A stretch of 64,000 bases of DNA from Vulcanimicrobiota bacterium (GCA_003168375.1 PMSI01000003.1:1116001-1180000); one strand, 5' to 3'. Positions 1-9,286 are shown, counted from the stretch's first letter. Notes: generated from the letters alone by a model not told the origin. Numbers and translations are program-made.

Positions 1-436
1 TGTCGGCGAGGTAGCCCTGCACCGCCATCCCGTTCGATCCGTCGTAGAGCAGACCGTTGGAGTTGAGCGAGAAGTCGCCGTTGCGCGTGTAGAGCGGCGT
101 ACCGTTGCCGTTCGGCTTGCGCAGGATGAAGAACCCGTCGCCGTTCAAGGCGAGGTTCGTGTTCACACCCGTCGTCGTGAGGCCGCCCTGCGAGAAGTTC
201 GTGTCGATCGAACCGATCTTCACGCCCAGACCCGAATCCTGGCCGTTGACCCCGCCCGTCGTCTGCGTCGGGGCGGTTGCGAAGCTCTGCGCCTGATAGA
301 TCAGGTCTTGGAAGTTGACCGACTGGCCTTTGAAGCCGGTCGTACCAACGTTTGCGATGTTGTTCGAGATGGTGTCGATCTGGTTCTGGTAGGCTTCCAG
401 ACCGGTCACACCGATGAACATCGAATCGAAAGCCAT
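1..436 (-). CDS. flgE: Flagellar hook protein FlgE (N-terminal part, cut by window edge)
   Basis: Structural subunit of the flagellar hook, exported by the flagellar type III system. About 145 N-terminal residues are visible. They contain the rod/hook N-terminal motif (DTISNNIANVGTTGFK near residues 21-36) followed by a region with the FlgE/F/G signature LALNGDGFFIL. The ATG lies at 434-436 with AAGG eight bases upstream. It is the last visible gene of the fliF-to-flgE operon. The family includes the hook protein FlgE and the distal rod protein FlgG. The position next to flgD and fliK argues for the hook protein. The C-terminus lies outside the window. Confidence 0.9.
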   Translation of the reverse strand, partial: MAFDSMFIGVTGLEAYQNQIDTISNNIANVGTTGFKGQSVNFQDLIYQAQSFATAPTQTTGGVNGQDSGLGVKIGSIDTNFSQGGLTTTGVNTNLALNGDGFFILRKPNGNGTPLYTRNGDFSLNSNGLLYDGSNGMAVQGYLAD

Positions 437-543
437 CTAGGTGACCTTTCGTGTCATCGAACCGCGAGGCGTCATTCGATCGGCCTCACGCGAGAGCCCC
501 ACGAGTGGTCCGCTCTCTGTAGTGATATGTGGCTTGCGCACGA

Positions 544-945
544 TCAATCCAAGATCGCGGCGCTGTCTATGTTGGTGAAGACGTTCTCCTTCATGCTGTT
601 CTGGTCGACGGCGGTGATGACGGTGCGATTTTGAATCGACACGACCATCGCGACGTCGCGCATCATGAAGAGCGACTGTTTCGCGCCTTTGGCCGCCGCC
701 TTGTCCGCCATCGCGTTCATTTTCGCGACGTCGTCTGAGGTGAGGCGGATGTTGCGCGACTCCAGGCGCTGCTGCGCGTGAGCCGAGAACTTGAGCGGCT
801 GCTGGACCGACGGCGCCTGCGCCGTGCGCAGAACGTCGCGGAACGCACCGCCGGCCGGCGGGATCTGGACCGGAACGCCCTTCGGGCGCGCGGCCGGATC
901 GATCGCCGGCGGGATGTTGATTCCGTTGATCTTCGGGTCGGCCAT
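544..945 (-). CDS. Flagellar operon protein of the TIGR02530 (flg_new) family
   Basis: A 133-residue protein of the small family found between flgD and flgE in many Gram-positive-like flagellar operons. The family features are visible: a Pro-rich N-terminus, the FSAHAQQRLESRNI segment near residues 53-66, and a C-terminal half ending in an MVVSIQNRTVITAVD-type segment, where family members resemble a short regulatory or hook-assembly factor. Its molecular role is not settled. It sits four bases downstream of flgD, so it is very probably co-translated. The ATG at 943-945 is the only reasonable start. Confidence 0.85.
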   Translation of the reverse strand: MADPKINGINIPPAIDPAARPKGVPVQIPPAGGAFRDVLRTAQAPSVQQPLKFSAHAQQRLESRNIRLTSDDVAKMNAMADKAAAKGAKQSLFMMRDVAMVVSIQNRTVITAVDQNSMKENVFTNIDSAAILD

Positions 946-949
946 TCGT

Positions 950-1435
950 TCAGCCGATGGACAGGATCGCGGAAGTGGGCAGCTGCAGCGGGCTACCGTT
1001 GCTGTCGACCAAGAGCTTTCCGCTCTGGTCGGCGAGCGTGAACTCGGGCTGACCGTTGATGACCGAGATGGTCTTGACGGTGCCCTGGACGGTGGTGACG
1101 GCTCCGGACGCGTCGGTCGACTGCGCCGAGACCGTCTTGCCGAGGAGCCCGGCCGACTGCATCACGGAGAAGTTCGACGAAAACGTCGAGAACGCGTTCT
1201 TCAGATCGGTCGTCGCTTGCAGCGCAGAGAACTGCGCCAGTTGTGCGATCGACTGAGTCTGATCCACGGGGTTGAGGGGGTCTTGGTTCTGCAGCTGCGT
1301 CGTGAGCAGCTTGAGGAAGGCATCTTCCCCGAGCTGCGAGCCCAGCGACGACGACGCTTGCGCGGCGGCGCTCTGGGGCTGGCTGATCAACTGGTCGATC
1401 GGCAGACCGCCGGTCGATCCGGTGACGCTGGACAT
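950..1435 (-). CDS. flgD: Flagellar hook capping protein FlgD
   Basis: Scaffold that caps the growing hook and allows FlgE subunits to polymerise. The 161-residue protein is short for the family but has the conserved N-terminal core: LGEDAFLKLLTTQLQNQDPL near residues 34-53, and the DQTQSIAQLAQFSALQ segment just after it. The C-terminal part retains the first half of the tudor-like region (GKTVSA, VQGTVKTI). The short form is the one usual in Bacillus-like operons. The ATG at 1433-1435 has GGAAAG upstream. It lies between fliK and the TIGR02530 gene in the hook cluster. Confidence 0.93.
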   Translation of the reverse strand: MSSVTGSTGGLPIDQLISQPQSAAAQASSSLGSQLGEDAFLKLLTTQLQNQDPLNPVDQTQSIAQLAQFSALQATTDLKNAFSTFSSNFSVMQSAGLLGKTVSAQSTDASGAVTTVQGTVKTISVINGQPEFTLADQSGKLLVDSNGSPLQLPTSAILSIG

Positions 1436-1451
1436 GGTGTGCTTTCCTTCG

Positions 1452-3038
1452 TTACGCTAGGATGTTGAAGTTGCCGGGCAGCGAGCGCGCCGAATAGATC
1501 GGCGGGCCGAAGCTCGAGCTTGCGAGCAGCGAGGCGTCGTCGGACGCGTCGACCTCGACCGACGACACACCGCCGAAGCGGCGCGAGCCGGACCGAGTCC
1601 ACGAATCGTTCGAACGTGACTCGTCGCGGGCGTCCGCGAATCCGCCGCCGGCGAGACCGACGGTGAAGCTCTGCAGCTTCAGGCCGGCATCGGCGAGCGT
1701 TTTCGCCAGCTGGGATTGGCCGCCGGCGAGCGCGTTCTGCGCGTCGGCGGTGTGCGCGATGATCGACGCGTCGACCGAACCGCCGGAGACGATCAGCTTC
1801 ACGCTGACGTCGCCGAGCTGCTCGGGGACGAGCCGGAGCCGCACTTCCGACTGACCGTCGGTGGTGCGGATCGCCATCGCGCGCAGGATTTGGTCGACCA
1901 CCGCGTTCGCGTCGACGTGCTGCGGCTGCGGCATCGTCGGAGCGGGCGTCGGGGGCGCGACCGGGACCGCATCGTGCACGAACGGAATCGCGAACGAGAG
2001 CGCGGACTGGGTGCCGGACGGTGCTGAGACCGAGACGGCGTTGGTGGTGTCCGAGGACGTCGTGTCACCGCTGCGGCTGTTGCTCGCGGACGGCGCGTCC
2101 GTGCGTGCGAGCGCGCTCGCGAACGCTTGGACGAACGCGTCGAGCACCGCCGGGTTTACCGGCGCTACTGCTGCGGGGTCCGCCGGCGCCGTCTGGACGA
2201 CGTTCGGCGGCAGGGTCCCGAGATGGGAGTTGCCCGGACCTGCGATCGGAACCGCGACCGGAGTCGGCGGCTCATCGCCGGCCAGCACCGCGCGCGTGAG
2301 GATTCGGCCGAGCGGCGTGTCGCCGCCGGTCGCAATCGCCTGCACCGGTGCGGAGAGTGCGACGGTTCGGCCGTCGCTCGCCGTCGCGGGCGCGACGGGA
2401 ACGGACGGCGCGACGGTCGTCGCGTCGAGGGCGGGAGACGCGGGCGCCGCGAGCGCTGCGAGCGCGTCGCGGAGGATGCTGTCCGGTTGGGGGGCTGGCG
2501 TCGCTTTCGCCTCTACGGCGTCCGAGCGTTGTCCTGCGATCAGTCTGATCGGTTGCCCCGTATCTCCGTTCGTCACCCTCGTCGCGAGCTCGGCGATCTG
2601 CCGAAACCGTGCTACGAGGGATGACGCCCTCTCTGCGTTCGTCAGAGGCGGTCCCGTGTCGTTGGGTTGGAGCGCCTGCGTAAACGCCTGGGTCAATTGC
2701 TCCAGCGCCGCTTGCGGCGAGATGCCGAGCTGCGCCGCGACGGAGGTCGCGAGCGAGCTCGCCAACCGCGTTATGAGGTCGCGGAGCGAGGTTCCCCGGT
2801 CGAGCTGGTCCTTGACCGCGCGCTCGAGCTCGGCATCGACGGTGGTCGTCGCGCCGGCGGTCGACGACGCGGCGGGCTTCCCGGCGAACAACGCGGCGAC
2901 CGAATCGCCGAGCTGAGCTTGGAAGAGCGCGCCTCCGGTTGAGCTCGAGAGCGGCGTCTTGCTCGCGCTCGCGGTCACCGTGGCCGTCGATCCTGGGGTG
3001 ATGAGGATGATGGGATTCAGAATGTCACCTCCTTCCAT
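1452..3038 (-). CDS. fliK: Flagellar hook-length control protein FliK
   Basis: Exported ruler that measures hook length and switches export specificity. The protein is about 528 residues: a long low-complexity Ala/Pro/Ser/Thr/Val region, then a conserved C-terminal hook-length domain (VRLRLVPEQLGDVSVKLIVS and the QLAKTLADAGLKLQSFTV segment). The start is doubtful. The ATG at 3036-3038 has no Shine-Dalgarno in front, but a perfect GGAGGTGA lies just inside it and points to an in-frame CTG at 3018-3020, seven bases past GGAGG. The true protein may therefore begin LNPIILITPGS. The low-complexity middle is normal for FliK. Confidence 0.85.
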   Translation of the reverse strand: MEGGDILNPIILITPGSTATVTASASKTPLSSSTGGALFQAQLGDSVAALFAGKPAASSTAGATTTVDAELERAVKDQLDRGTSLRDLITRLASSLATSVAAQLGISPQAALEQLTQAFTQALQPNDTGPPLTNAERASSLVARFRQIAELATRVTNGDTGQPIRLIAGQRSDAVEAKATPAPQPDSILRDALAALAAPASPALDATTVAPSVPVAPATASDGRTVALSAPVQAIATGGDTPLGRILTRAVLAGDEPPTPVAVPIAGPGNSHLGTLPPNVVQTAPADPAAVAPVNPAVLDAFVQAFASALARTDAPSASNSRSGDTTSSDTTNAVSVSAPSGTQSALSFAIPFVHDAVPVAPPTPAPTMPQPQHVDANAVVDQILRAMAIRTTDGQSEVRLRLVPEQLGDVSVKLIVSGGSVDASIIAHTADAQNALAGGQSQLAKTLADAGLKLQSFTVGLAGGGFADARDESRSNDSWTRSGSRRFGGVSSVEVDASDDASLLASSSFGPPIYSARSLPGNFNILA

Positions 3039-3105
3039 TTTCGAATTTCTTCGGCGGGGTCGGCAAAGACGCCGCCGGACTCGCGTTCGGCGAGCCTTGA
3101 TCGGT

Positions 3106-3738
3106 CTATCGGCTGGAGGCGGGCTGGACCTGAGCGACGGCCCGGCTGATGCGGGCGGCGACGCTCGCCGGCAGCGCGTTCATGATCGCGCCGGCGCTGT
3201 CGGGATCCATCGCGGCCAGCACGCGGACGACCTCGTCGTCGGGCAGCCGCTGGACGACCGCGGCAGCCTTCTCGGGCTCCATCGCCGACCAGGTCGCCGC
3301 GAGCCGCTTCTCCTCGCCGCTCGGCGCCCCGGCGGACGCCGGCACGCTGCCGAAGCCCGGCGTCGCGACCGCCCGTGGCAGCACGACCGGCGCCGCGTGG
3401 GGCTGGTTCGCGAGGGACGTGACCTGCTGCTGGAGCTGCTGGGCTCGCGTGTCGGCGTCGGCCTTGGCCTGCCGCTGCCGTTCGAGGCGATCGTTCAGCT
3501 CGCGGATCTGGCGGTTGCGGTCGCTGATCGTCTGCTGTTGGCCCGCGAATGAAAGCGGCCGCGCGACGATCGCGCCGGCGTTCGCACCGGCGTTCCAGAC
3601 CGGCTTGAGCGGACCGTTCGCGATGACGCGCTGCGAGGGCGGCCAGCCCAGCAAGAACCCCAGCACCGCCAGCACGGCGAGCGGAATCAGATAGCGGCCG
3701 GGGTGAGACTGCGGTTTGCGGCGGCGAGTCACGATCAC
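3106..3738 (-). CDS. MotE-like flagellar protein (YlxF type, MgtE-N domain)
   Basis: Membrane-anchored protein of about 210 residues in the ylxF position between fliJ and fliK. It has one N-terminal membrane segment (YLIPLAVLAVLGFLLGW), a coiled coil of Arg/Gln/Asp-rich heptads (RNRQIRELNDRLERQRQ), then a C-terminal MgtE-N-like domain (WSAMEPEKAAAVVQRLPDDE). MotE of rhizobia, a chaperone of the MotC motor protein, has the same plan. The function here is inferred. The GTG start at 3736-3738 overlaps the fliJ stop (GTGA) and has AAGGA eight bases upstream; a second GTG at 3732 is possible. Confidence 0.75.
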   Translation of the reverse strand: MIVTRRRKPQSHPGRYLIPLAVLAVLGFLLGWPPSQRVIANGPLKPVWNAGANAGAIVARPLSFAGQQQTISDRNRQIRELNDRLERQRQAKADADTRAQQLQQQVTSLANQPHAAPVVLPRAVATPGFGSVPASAGAPSGEEKRLAATWSAMEPEKAAAVVQRLPDDEVVRVLAAMDPDSAGAIMNALPASVAARISRAVAQVQPASSR

Positions 3739-4193
3739 GACGGAAGTCCTTCGAAGGGATGTGCGCGGTCGAACAGGCGCGCGTTCTGATCGTCGAGCTC
3801 GCGCTGATCGGCCAGCGAACTCTCGAGTTCGAACGCTTCCCGGCGGCGCTCTTTGAGCGTGTCGAGCACCTTGCGGTCCTTCGCGGCGTCGACCAGCCGC
3901 GCGCGGGCCCGCTCCGTCGCCGCCGCGCACGCATCGACACGCTGCCCCGCGGCGACGATCGCGCGATCGAGGTAATCGAGGTGCGTGTAGGTCGCGCGCA
4001 GCGTTTCGGCGTCGAACGCCGCGTGCTCGCGCACCAGCCGCTCCCGCAGCTCGTCCCGATTCGAGAGCAGACGATCGCGCAGCTGTTCCGCCGTGAGTTG
4101 ATCGGCAAGCGCGCGCCCATGCTCCGCCGCCCGCTCGTGCTCGACACGCTCGCGGTGCATCAGCACCGGATCCAGCCGAAATCTGAATTTCAC
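3735..4193 (-). CDS. fliJ: Flagellar export chaperone FliJ
   Basis: Small coiled-coil component of the flagellar export ATPase complex, expected to bind FliI and FlhA. The 152 residues begin KFRFRLDPVLMHRERVEHE, the classic FliJ N-terminus, and are charged and almost wholly helical, with many Arg, Glu and Ala. The start is GTG at 4191-4193, overlapping the fliI stop as GTGA, which implies translational coupling. It lies directly between fliI and the MotE-like gene, the usual order. Confidence 0.88.
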   Translation of the reverse strand: MKFRFRLDPVLMHRERVEHERAAEHGRALADQLTAEQLRDRLLSNRDELRERLVREHAAFDAETLRATYTHLDYLDRAIVAAGQRVDACAAATERARARLVDAAKDRKVLDTLKERRREAFELESSLADQRELDDQNARLFDRAHPFEGLPS

Positions 4194-5500
4194 GCGAGAC
4201 CCATGACCGCGCGCTGGGCGTCGGCGAAGGTGGAGCGCTCGTAGATGCCCTGGCGCTGGAAGAGGCGTACCTGGTCGATGCGCGCGAGCGCATGGTCGAC
4301 GCGCGGGTTCGAACCCGCAACGTAGGCGCCGATGTTGACGAGGTCTTCGGCCTCGCGGTAGGTCGCGAGAATGTCGCGCACCGCCGACGCCGAGCTGAGC
4401 TGCGAGGGCGGCACGACGTCGGGCATGACGCGGCTGACCGACCCGAGGACGTCGATCGCGGGATAGTGGTTCGCCGCCGCGAGCTTGCGCGCGAGGACGA
4501 TGTGCCCGTCGAGGATCGAGCGCACCGCGTCGGCGACCGGCTCGTTCATGTCGTCGCCGTCGACCAGGACCGTGTAGAGGGCGGTAATCGTGCCGTGCTC
4601 CGACGTCCCCGTGCGCTCGAGCAGCTTCGGCAGCAGCGCGAAGACCGAGGGCGTGTAGCCGCGCGTCGTGGTCGGCTCGCCGATCGCGAGGCCGACCTCG
4701 CGCTGCGCCATCGCGAACCGCGTGATGCTGTCCATCATGAGCAGCACGTCGAGGCCCTTGTCGCGGAAGAACTCGGCGATGCGCGTCGCGACGAACGCCG
4801 CCTTGATGCGCACCAGCGCGGGCTGGTCAGAGGTCGCGACGACGACGACGGAGCGCTTCAGCCCCGCTTCGCCGAGATCGCGCTCGAGGAAGTCGCGCAC
4901 TTCTTTGCCGCGCTCGCCGACCAGCGCGATCACGTTGACGTCGGCGGCGGTGTTGCGCGCGATCATCCCCAGCACCGTCGACTTGCCGACGCCCGAGCCC
5001 GCGAAGATCCCGACGCGCTGACCCTTTCCGACGGTCAGCAGCCCGTCGATCGCGCGCACGCCGACGCCGAGCGGCTCGGTGACGCGGCGGCGGTGCAGCG
5101 CGCTCGGCGGGGTTCCGCCAACCTCCGCGCGCCGGGCCTCGCGGATGGGGCCGAGCCCGTCGAGCGGGCGGCCCAGCCCGTCGAGCACGCGGCCGAGCAG
5201 TCCGTCGGAGAGGCCGATCTGCAGCGGCTTGCCGAGCGCGACGACACCGGAGCCGGCGGCGATCCCGCCCAGCTCGCCGAGCGGCATCAAGAGCACCTTC
5301 GCATCGCGAAAGCCGACCGCTTCGGCGAGTACCGGGTGCGCGTTGCGGCGGTATGCGATCGAGGCGGTCTCGCCGATCGCCATCGGCGGGCCGTTCGACT
5401 CGATCACGGTGCCGATCACCTGGCTGACCTTCCCGTTGGTGCGGATCAGGTCGGCCTCGTTCAGCTCGTCGACGTAGCGCGTCGCTGAGAAGCTCTTCAC
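4190..5500 (-). CDS. fliI: Flagellum-specific ATP synthase FliI
   Basis: Cytoplasmic hexameric ATPase that powers flagellar protein export. It has 436 residues, the usual length. Visible features are the Walker A motif GIFAGSGVGKST near residues 164-175, the segment ALVGERGKEVRDFLERDLGE, the Walker B region VLLMMDSITRFAMAQREVGL and a GEPTTTRGYTPSVFALLPKLLERTG segment typical of FliI and type III secretion ATPases. The start is GTG at 5498-5500, overlapping the stop of fliH. Synteny with fliH and fliJ separates it from virulence secretion homologues. Confidence 0.96.
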   Translation of the reverse strand: MKSFSATRYVDELNEADLIRTNGKVSQVIGTVIESNGPPMAIGETASIAYRRNAHPVLAEAVGFRDAKVLLMPLGELGGIAAGSGVVALGKPLQIGLSDGLLGRVLDGLGRPLDGLGPIREARRAEVGGTPPSALHRRRVTEPLGVGVRAIDGLLTVGKGQRVGIFAGSGVGKSTVLGMIARNTAADVNVIALVGERGKEVRDFLERDLGEAGLKRSVVVVATSDQPALVRIKAAFVATRIAEFFRDKGLDVLLMMDSITRFAMAQREVGLAIGEPTTTRGYTPSVFALLPKLLERTGTSEHGTITALYTVLVDGDDMNEPVADAVRSILDGHIVLARKLAAANHYPAIDVLGSVSRVMPDVVPPSQLSSASAVRDILATYREAEDLVNIGAYVAGSNPRVDHALARIDQVRLFQRQGIYERSTFADAQRAVMGLA

Positions 5501-6375
5501 GACGCCTTGCTGGTCGGAACGTCGCCCGTGAGGGGCAGTTCGGCGGGGGCCGGTTCGACGATGACGTCGTCCTCGATGTGGAGGATCTTGCGCGCCTCGT
5601 CGAGCTGCGTCGCGATCCGTGCGTCGATCGTGCCGGCGTCGGTGTCGACGACGACCCCGCCGCGGTCGACGCGCTGGTCCTCGACGACGCGCAGGTTGCG
5701 AATGTCGCCGATTGCGATCAGCTCGTCACGGTGCTCGCGCATCCGTTCGAGGTCGGCGGGATTCACCCGCACCGTCACGGTATCGCGTTCGATCAGCCGC
5801 GCGATCGCCGTCTTCGCCATCTCGATCACCACACCGCGGTCGAGCGCGACCTGCTGGTGCAGCACGCGTTCCGCGATCCCGAGCGCTAGGCGCACCAGTT
5901 CGGGCTCCGCATCCTCCATCAGCTTGTGCCGCTCGGCGCGCCCCATCTCGAGCAGGCCGCGCATCGTGACGAGCATGTCGTTCATCTCGCGGTCGGCGGC
6001 GTCGCGTCCGGCTTGAAATCCCTCATCGTGACCGCGCTTGCGCGCCTCCTGCGCGATCGTGTCGGCACGCGCGGCGGCGTCTTCGACCAGCGCCCGGGCG
6101 CGCGAGTGCGCGTCGGCGAGCAGCTGCTCGGCGTTGCGCGCAGCGTCCTCGACCAGCGCCTCGGCCTGCGCGCGGATCGCCTCGACGTCGACCGCCGGCA
6201 CGGCGGAGACGCCTCCGAGCGGTCCGTCGAGCAGCAGCGCCTCGTCGCCGAAGCCGAAAACGTCCGGGGACTCGAAGTCCCCGGACGGCGGCTCGGCGTC
6301 CGGCGCTGCGATCTCCGGAGCCACGAGCTGATAGCGTTCGACCCGAAGCCGGACACCTTTTACTACACGGCCCAT
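5497..6375 (-). CDS. fliH: Flagellar assembly protein FliH
   Basis: Stator-like regulator of FliI in the export apparatus. The 292-residue protein has a variable N-terminus with acidic and Pro-rich stretches, a long Ala/Arg/Glu-rich coiled coil (residues about 70-130, EALVEDAARNAEQLLADAHS) and a C-terminal FliH domain: LVRLALGIAERVLHQQVALDRG and VRVNPADLERMREHRDEL, ending with the DRGGVVVDTDAGTIDARI signature. The ATG at 6373-6375 immediately follows the fliG stop, and the 3' end overlaps the fliI start. Confidence 0.92.
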   Translation of the reverse strand: MGRVVKGVRLRVERYQLVAPEIAAPDAEPPSGDFESPDVFGFGDEALLLDGPLGGVSAVPAVDVEAIRAQAEALVEDAARNAEQLLADAHSRARALVEDAAARADTIAQEARKRGHDEGFQAGRDAADREMNDMLVTMRGLLEMGRAERHKLMEDAEPELVRLALGIAERVLHQQVALDRGVVIEMAKTAIARLIERDTVTVRVNPADLERMREHRDELIAIGDIRNLRVVEDQRVDRGGVVVDTDAGTIDARIATQLDEARKILHIEDDVIVEPAPAELPLTGDVPTSKAS

Positions 6376-7458
6376 CTAGACGATGCGGTCTTCCTTGCCG
6401 CCGCGCGCGATGACGATTTGGCCGTTCTCTTCGAGGGTGCGGATGACGTCGACGATGTTCTGCTGCGCCTTGCCGACCTCGCGCACGCGAACCGGCCCGA
6501 GGACCTCGATGTCCTCGCGGAGCGTCGTCGCCGCCCGCGTCGACATGTTCTTGAAGATCCGCAGGAGCAGCTCGTCGTTCGCGGTCTTGAGCGCGAGCGC
6601 GAGGTCTTTCCCGTCGACCTCCTTGAGCACGCGCTGGATCGCGCGGTCGTCGAGGTTGATGATGTCCTCGAAGACGAACAGCAGCTTCTTGACTTCCTCC
6701 GCGACCGCGGGGTCGCGTTTGGTGAGGCCGTCGAGGATGTTCTTCTCGGTCTCGCGGTCGACGAAGCCCATGACCGTCGCAAGCGTTCCGACGCCGCCGC
6801 CCTTGGTGAAGTCGGAGCCGCTGACCATGAGCCGGCGTCCGAGCAGCTCGTCGAGCTGTTCCAGGATCTCCGGCGCGGTCTTCTGCAGGATCGCGATCCG
6901 CATCGCGACCTCGCCCTGCAGTTCGGGTTCGAGCTGCGAGAGCACGCCGCCGGCTTGATCGGGCGACATGTAGACGAGGATCAGCGCGATCGTCTGCGGA
7001 TGCTCTTCCTTGATGAACTCGAGCAGTTGCGCGGGATCGGTCTTCTTCACCAGCTCGAGCGGGTTGCCGTGCTTGAGCGCCGCGAAGAGCCGGTTCGTCA
7101 TGTCGTCGGCTTGGCCGGCGCCGAACGAGCGCTCCAGGATCTCCTTGGCGTACTCGATCCCGCCTTCGTTGATGTACCTGAGCGCGATCGCGCGCTGGTA
7201 GGCTTCCTGAACGACCGCATCGCGCTTCTCGATCGGAACCGTCGAGATCTTCGCGATCTCGAGCACGACCCGCTCGACTTCGTCCTGCCGCAGAAACTTG
7301 AAGATCGACGCGGCCAGCTCGAGCCCGATCGTGATCATCAGGATCGCGGCCTTCTCCGGCCCGGTCATGTCGGGGACCGCGGGCGGCGCGTAGCTGTCCA
7401 TGTACGACGACCCCATCGGATCGTCGCCAAGCGTCAGAATCGGCTTATCGTGGATCAT
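6376..7458 (-). CDS. fliG: Flagellar motor switch protein FliG
   Basis: C-ring protein that couples torque from the stators to the rotor and mounts on FliF. The 360 residues carry the expected order: N-terminal domain (MTGPEKAAILMITIGLELA), middle domain with the EHPQTIALILVYMSPDQAG motif (family EHPQ), and C-terminal torque domain (FEDIINLDDRAIQRVLKEVD, MSTRAATTLREDIE). The first 30 residues (IHDKPILTLGDDPMGSSYMD) are an extension; internal ATG codons at residues 15 and 20 are alternative starts. The gene directly precedes fliH and follows fliF by one base. Confidence 0.96.
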   Translation of the reverse strand: MIHDKPILTLGDDPMGSSYMDSYAPPAVPDMTGPEKAAILMITIGLELAASIFKFLRQDEVERVVLEIAKISTVPIEKRDAVVQEAYQRAIALRYINEGGIEYAKEILERSFGAGQADDMTNRLFAALKHGNPLELVKKTDPAQLLEFIKEEHPQTIALILVYMSPDQAGGVLSQLEPELQGEVAMRIAILQKTAPEILEQLDELLGRRLMVSGSDFTKGGGVGTLATVMGFVDRETEKNILDGLTKRDPAVAEEVKKLLFVFEDIINLDDRAIQRVLKEVDGKDLALALKTANDELLLRIFKNMSTRAATTLREDIEVLGPVRVREVGKAQQNIVDVIRTLEENGQIVIARGGKEDRIV

Positions 7459-7459
7459 G

Positions 7460-9118
7460 CTATTCAGCCAACCAAAGTTTCACGAGCTTGGCGATGTTGT
7501 CTGGGTTTTCTTGAGCGACGGCGGTGACGTACTCGATCATCTGTTCGCGGGTGAGATCGGCGGCGGAGCGAATCGGCGCGGCGATCGCCGGGGTCCCGTC
7601 GAGCATCGGATGCTCTTCGAACGAGGGCAGCTCTTCGGCGAGCGTCGAGTCGAAGGTCGGCAGCTCCGAGCTGGGCCTGAACGTCCGGCGGCGGATCATT
7701 CCGAGTCCGAAGCCCGCGCCGACAACGGCCAGGATCACGATCAGCGCGACGAACGGCACCGTCGGGAGCCCGAACACGGTCGTCGTCGTCGCCGCGCCGC
7801 GGCCGCCGAGCGCGAGCGCTTCAGGCGCGAACGGGATCGCTTCGACCGAGATCTGATCGCCGCGCGCGGGATCGATCCCGGCGGCAGCCGAGATCGCGTT
7901 GCGAATCTTCTGCACGTCGGCGGCGGCGACGACGTACGCGGGTGCCGCGGAGCCGGGCGCCGCCACGGATGCCGCGGCCGGCACGTTCACCAGCACGGCG
8001 ACGGAGAGGCGCGTCACCTTGCCCGGCGCGTTGATGTGCTTCGAGATCTGCTCGCCGACCTGGTAGTTGCGGGTCGCCTCGCTGCCGGTGTAGCGGGTAT
8101 TGCCCTGCTGATTCTGGGTTCCCTGATACGTCGGAATGACGTTCGTCGTCGTCCCTGGGACGCCGATGGCACCGCGCGGTACCGCCCCGTTGCCGGTCAG
8201 CGACTCGCGCTTCGTCTTCTCCGAGAGGACCGCCCCTTGCGGCGCGTAGCTCTTCGTCTCGGTCGAGGTGGCGTCAAAATCCATCAGACTCGCGACGCGC
8301 ACGGCCGAACGGTGCGAGCCGATCGTCGTGTCGAGCAGACCCTGGAGCGACTGCTGCAGGTCGGACTCGAACTTCTCTTTGGCGAGCATCTGATCTTGGG
8401 TGAGCTTCAGCGCGCTCGACGCATCGCCGAGGGCGCCGGCGTCCTCGCGCGCCGACGGGCGCAGCACGGTGCCGTTCTGGTCGACCATCGTCACGTTCTC
8501 GGGCTTGAGCCCCTCGACGGCGCCGGCGACGAGCTGCGTGATCCCGCGAACCTCTTGCGCGGAGAGCTGCATCCCGGACTTCGTCTGGATCGCGACGGAG
8601 GCGGTCGTCGGCTGCTGGGTGCTCGAGTAGAGCGACGCCTGCGGCGAGGCGATGTGGACGCGCGCCGACTGGACCGGGGTGAGCCCGGAGATCGTCCGCT
8701 GCAGCTCGCCCTCGTTGGCGCGCGTCTTCGCGATCTTCTCCTGGAAGTCGGTCATCCCGAGGCTGGTGCGGTCGAACAGCTCGTAGCCGGTCCCACCGCC
8801 CGCTTTGACGATCCCTTGGCCGGCGAGCTGGACGCGCTGCTCGTAGACGCTCTCGTGCGGGATGAGGATCGTCGCGCCGCCGTCGGTGAGCCGGTGCGGG
8901 ATCTTCTCGGCGTCGAGCTTCTGGATGACCGCGTTGGCTTCGTCGGGCTGCAAGTTGGAGAACAGCACCGCGTAGTCGGGTCCGCGGAAGCGGAAAGCGG
9001 CGAAGAAGACCAGCGCCAGGACCAACGTCAAACCGATCGCGCCGTACACGATGCGATTCGTTCCGGTCTGCGCGCTCCACCAGTCCCGGACTCGGACCGG
9101 GTACGCCGCGACAGACAT
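7460..9118 (-). CDS. fliF: Flagellar MS-ring protein FliF
   Basis: Forms the membrane-supramembrane ring, the base on which the motor and export gate assemble. About 552 residues: an N-terminal membrane helix (YGAIGLTLVLALVFFAAF), YscJ/FliF ring domains (NLQPDEANAVIQKLDAEKIP; the ARVHIASPQASLY segment), a Ser/Thr/Gly/Gln-rich insert, then a second helix (VPFVALIVILAVVGAGFGLGM) and a cytoplasmic FliG-binding tail. The ATG at 9116-9118 was chosen over an upstream TTG at 9131-9133 because a GGAG lies nine bases before the ATG. It is the first visible gene of the operon. fliE, flgB and flgC, often upstream, are absent here. Confidence 0.94.
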   Translation of the reverse strand: MSVAAYPVRVRDWWSAQTGTNRIVYGAIGLTLVLALVFFAAFRFRGPDYAVLFSNLQPDEANAVIQKLDAEKIPHRLTDGGATILIPHESVYEQRVQLAGQGIVKAGGGTGYELFDRTSLGMTDFQEKIAKTRANEGELQRTISGLTPVQSARVHIASPQASLYSSTQQPTTASVAIQTKSGMQLSAQEVRGITQLVAGAVEGLKPENVTMVDQNGTVLRPSAREDAGALGDASSALKLTQDQMLAKEKFESDLQQSLQGLLDTTIGSHRSAVRVASLMDFDATSTETKSYAPQGAVLSEKTKRESLTGNGAVPRGAIGVPGTTTNVIPTYQGTQNQQGNTRYTGSEATRNYQVGEQISKHINAPGKVTRLSVAVLVNVPAAASVAAPGSAAPAYVVAAADVQKIRNAISAAAGIDPARGDQISVEAIPFAPEALALGGRGAATTTTVFGLPTVPFVALIVILAVVGAGFGLGMIRRRTFRPSSELPTFDSTLAEELPSFEEHPMLDGTPAIAAPIRSAADLTREQMIEYVTAVAQENPDNIAKLVKLWLAE

Positions 9119-9286
9119 GGTCAGACGCTCCAATTGCCACCTTCGGGGAACGAAGAGATCGCTCCGTGGATAAGCCGACCATGGCCTGTGCCCACCAAGC
9201 CATCCATGCCCGGTGCTGTGGATACTATCGGCCGAGCATCGCTCGTTTTTTATGACCGCGCGTCAACCAGGCAAGCCTTCGACACC

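Noticed and set aside
4303-4318. Perfect palindrome GCGGGTTCGAACCCGC resembling a tRNA T-arm
   Set aside because: It lies inside fliI and encodes the conserved AGSNPRVDHAL segment; no cloverleaf surrounds it.
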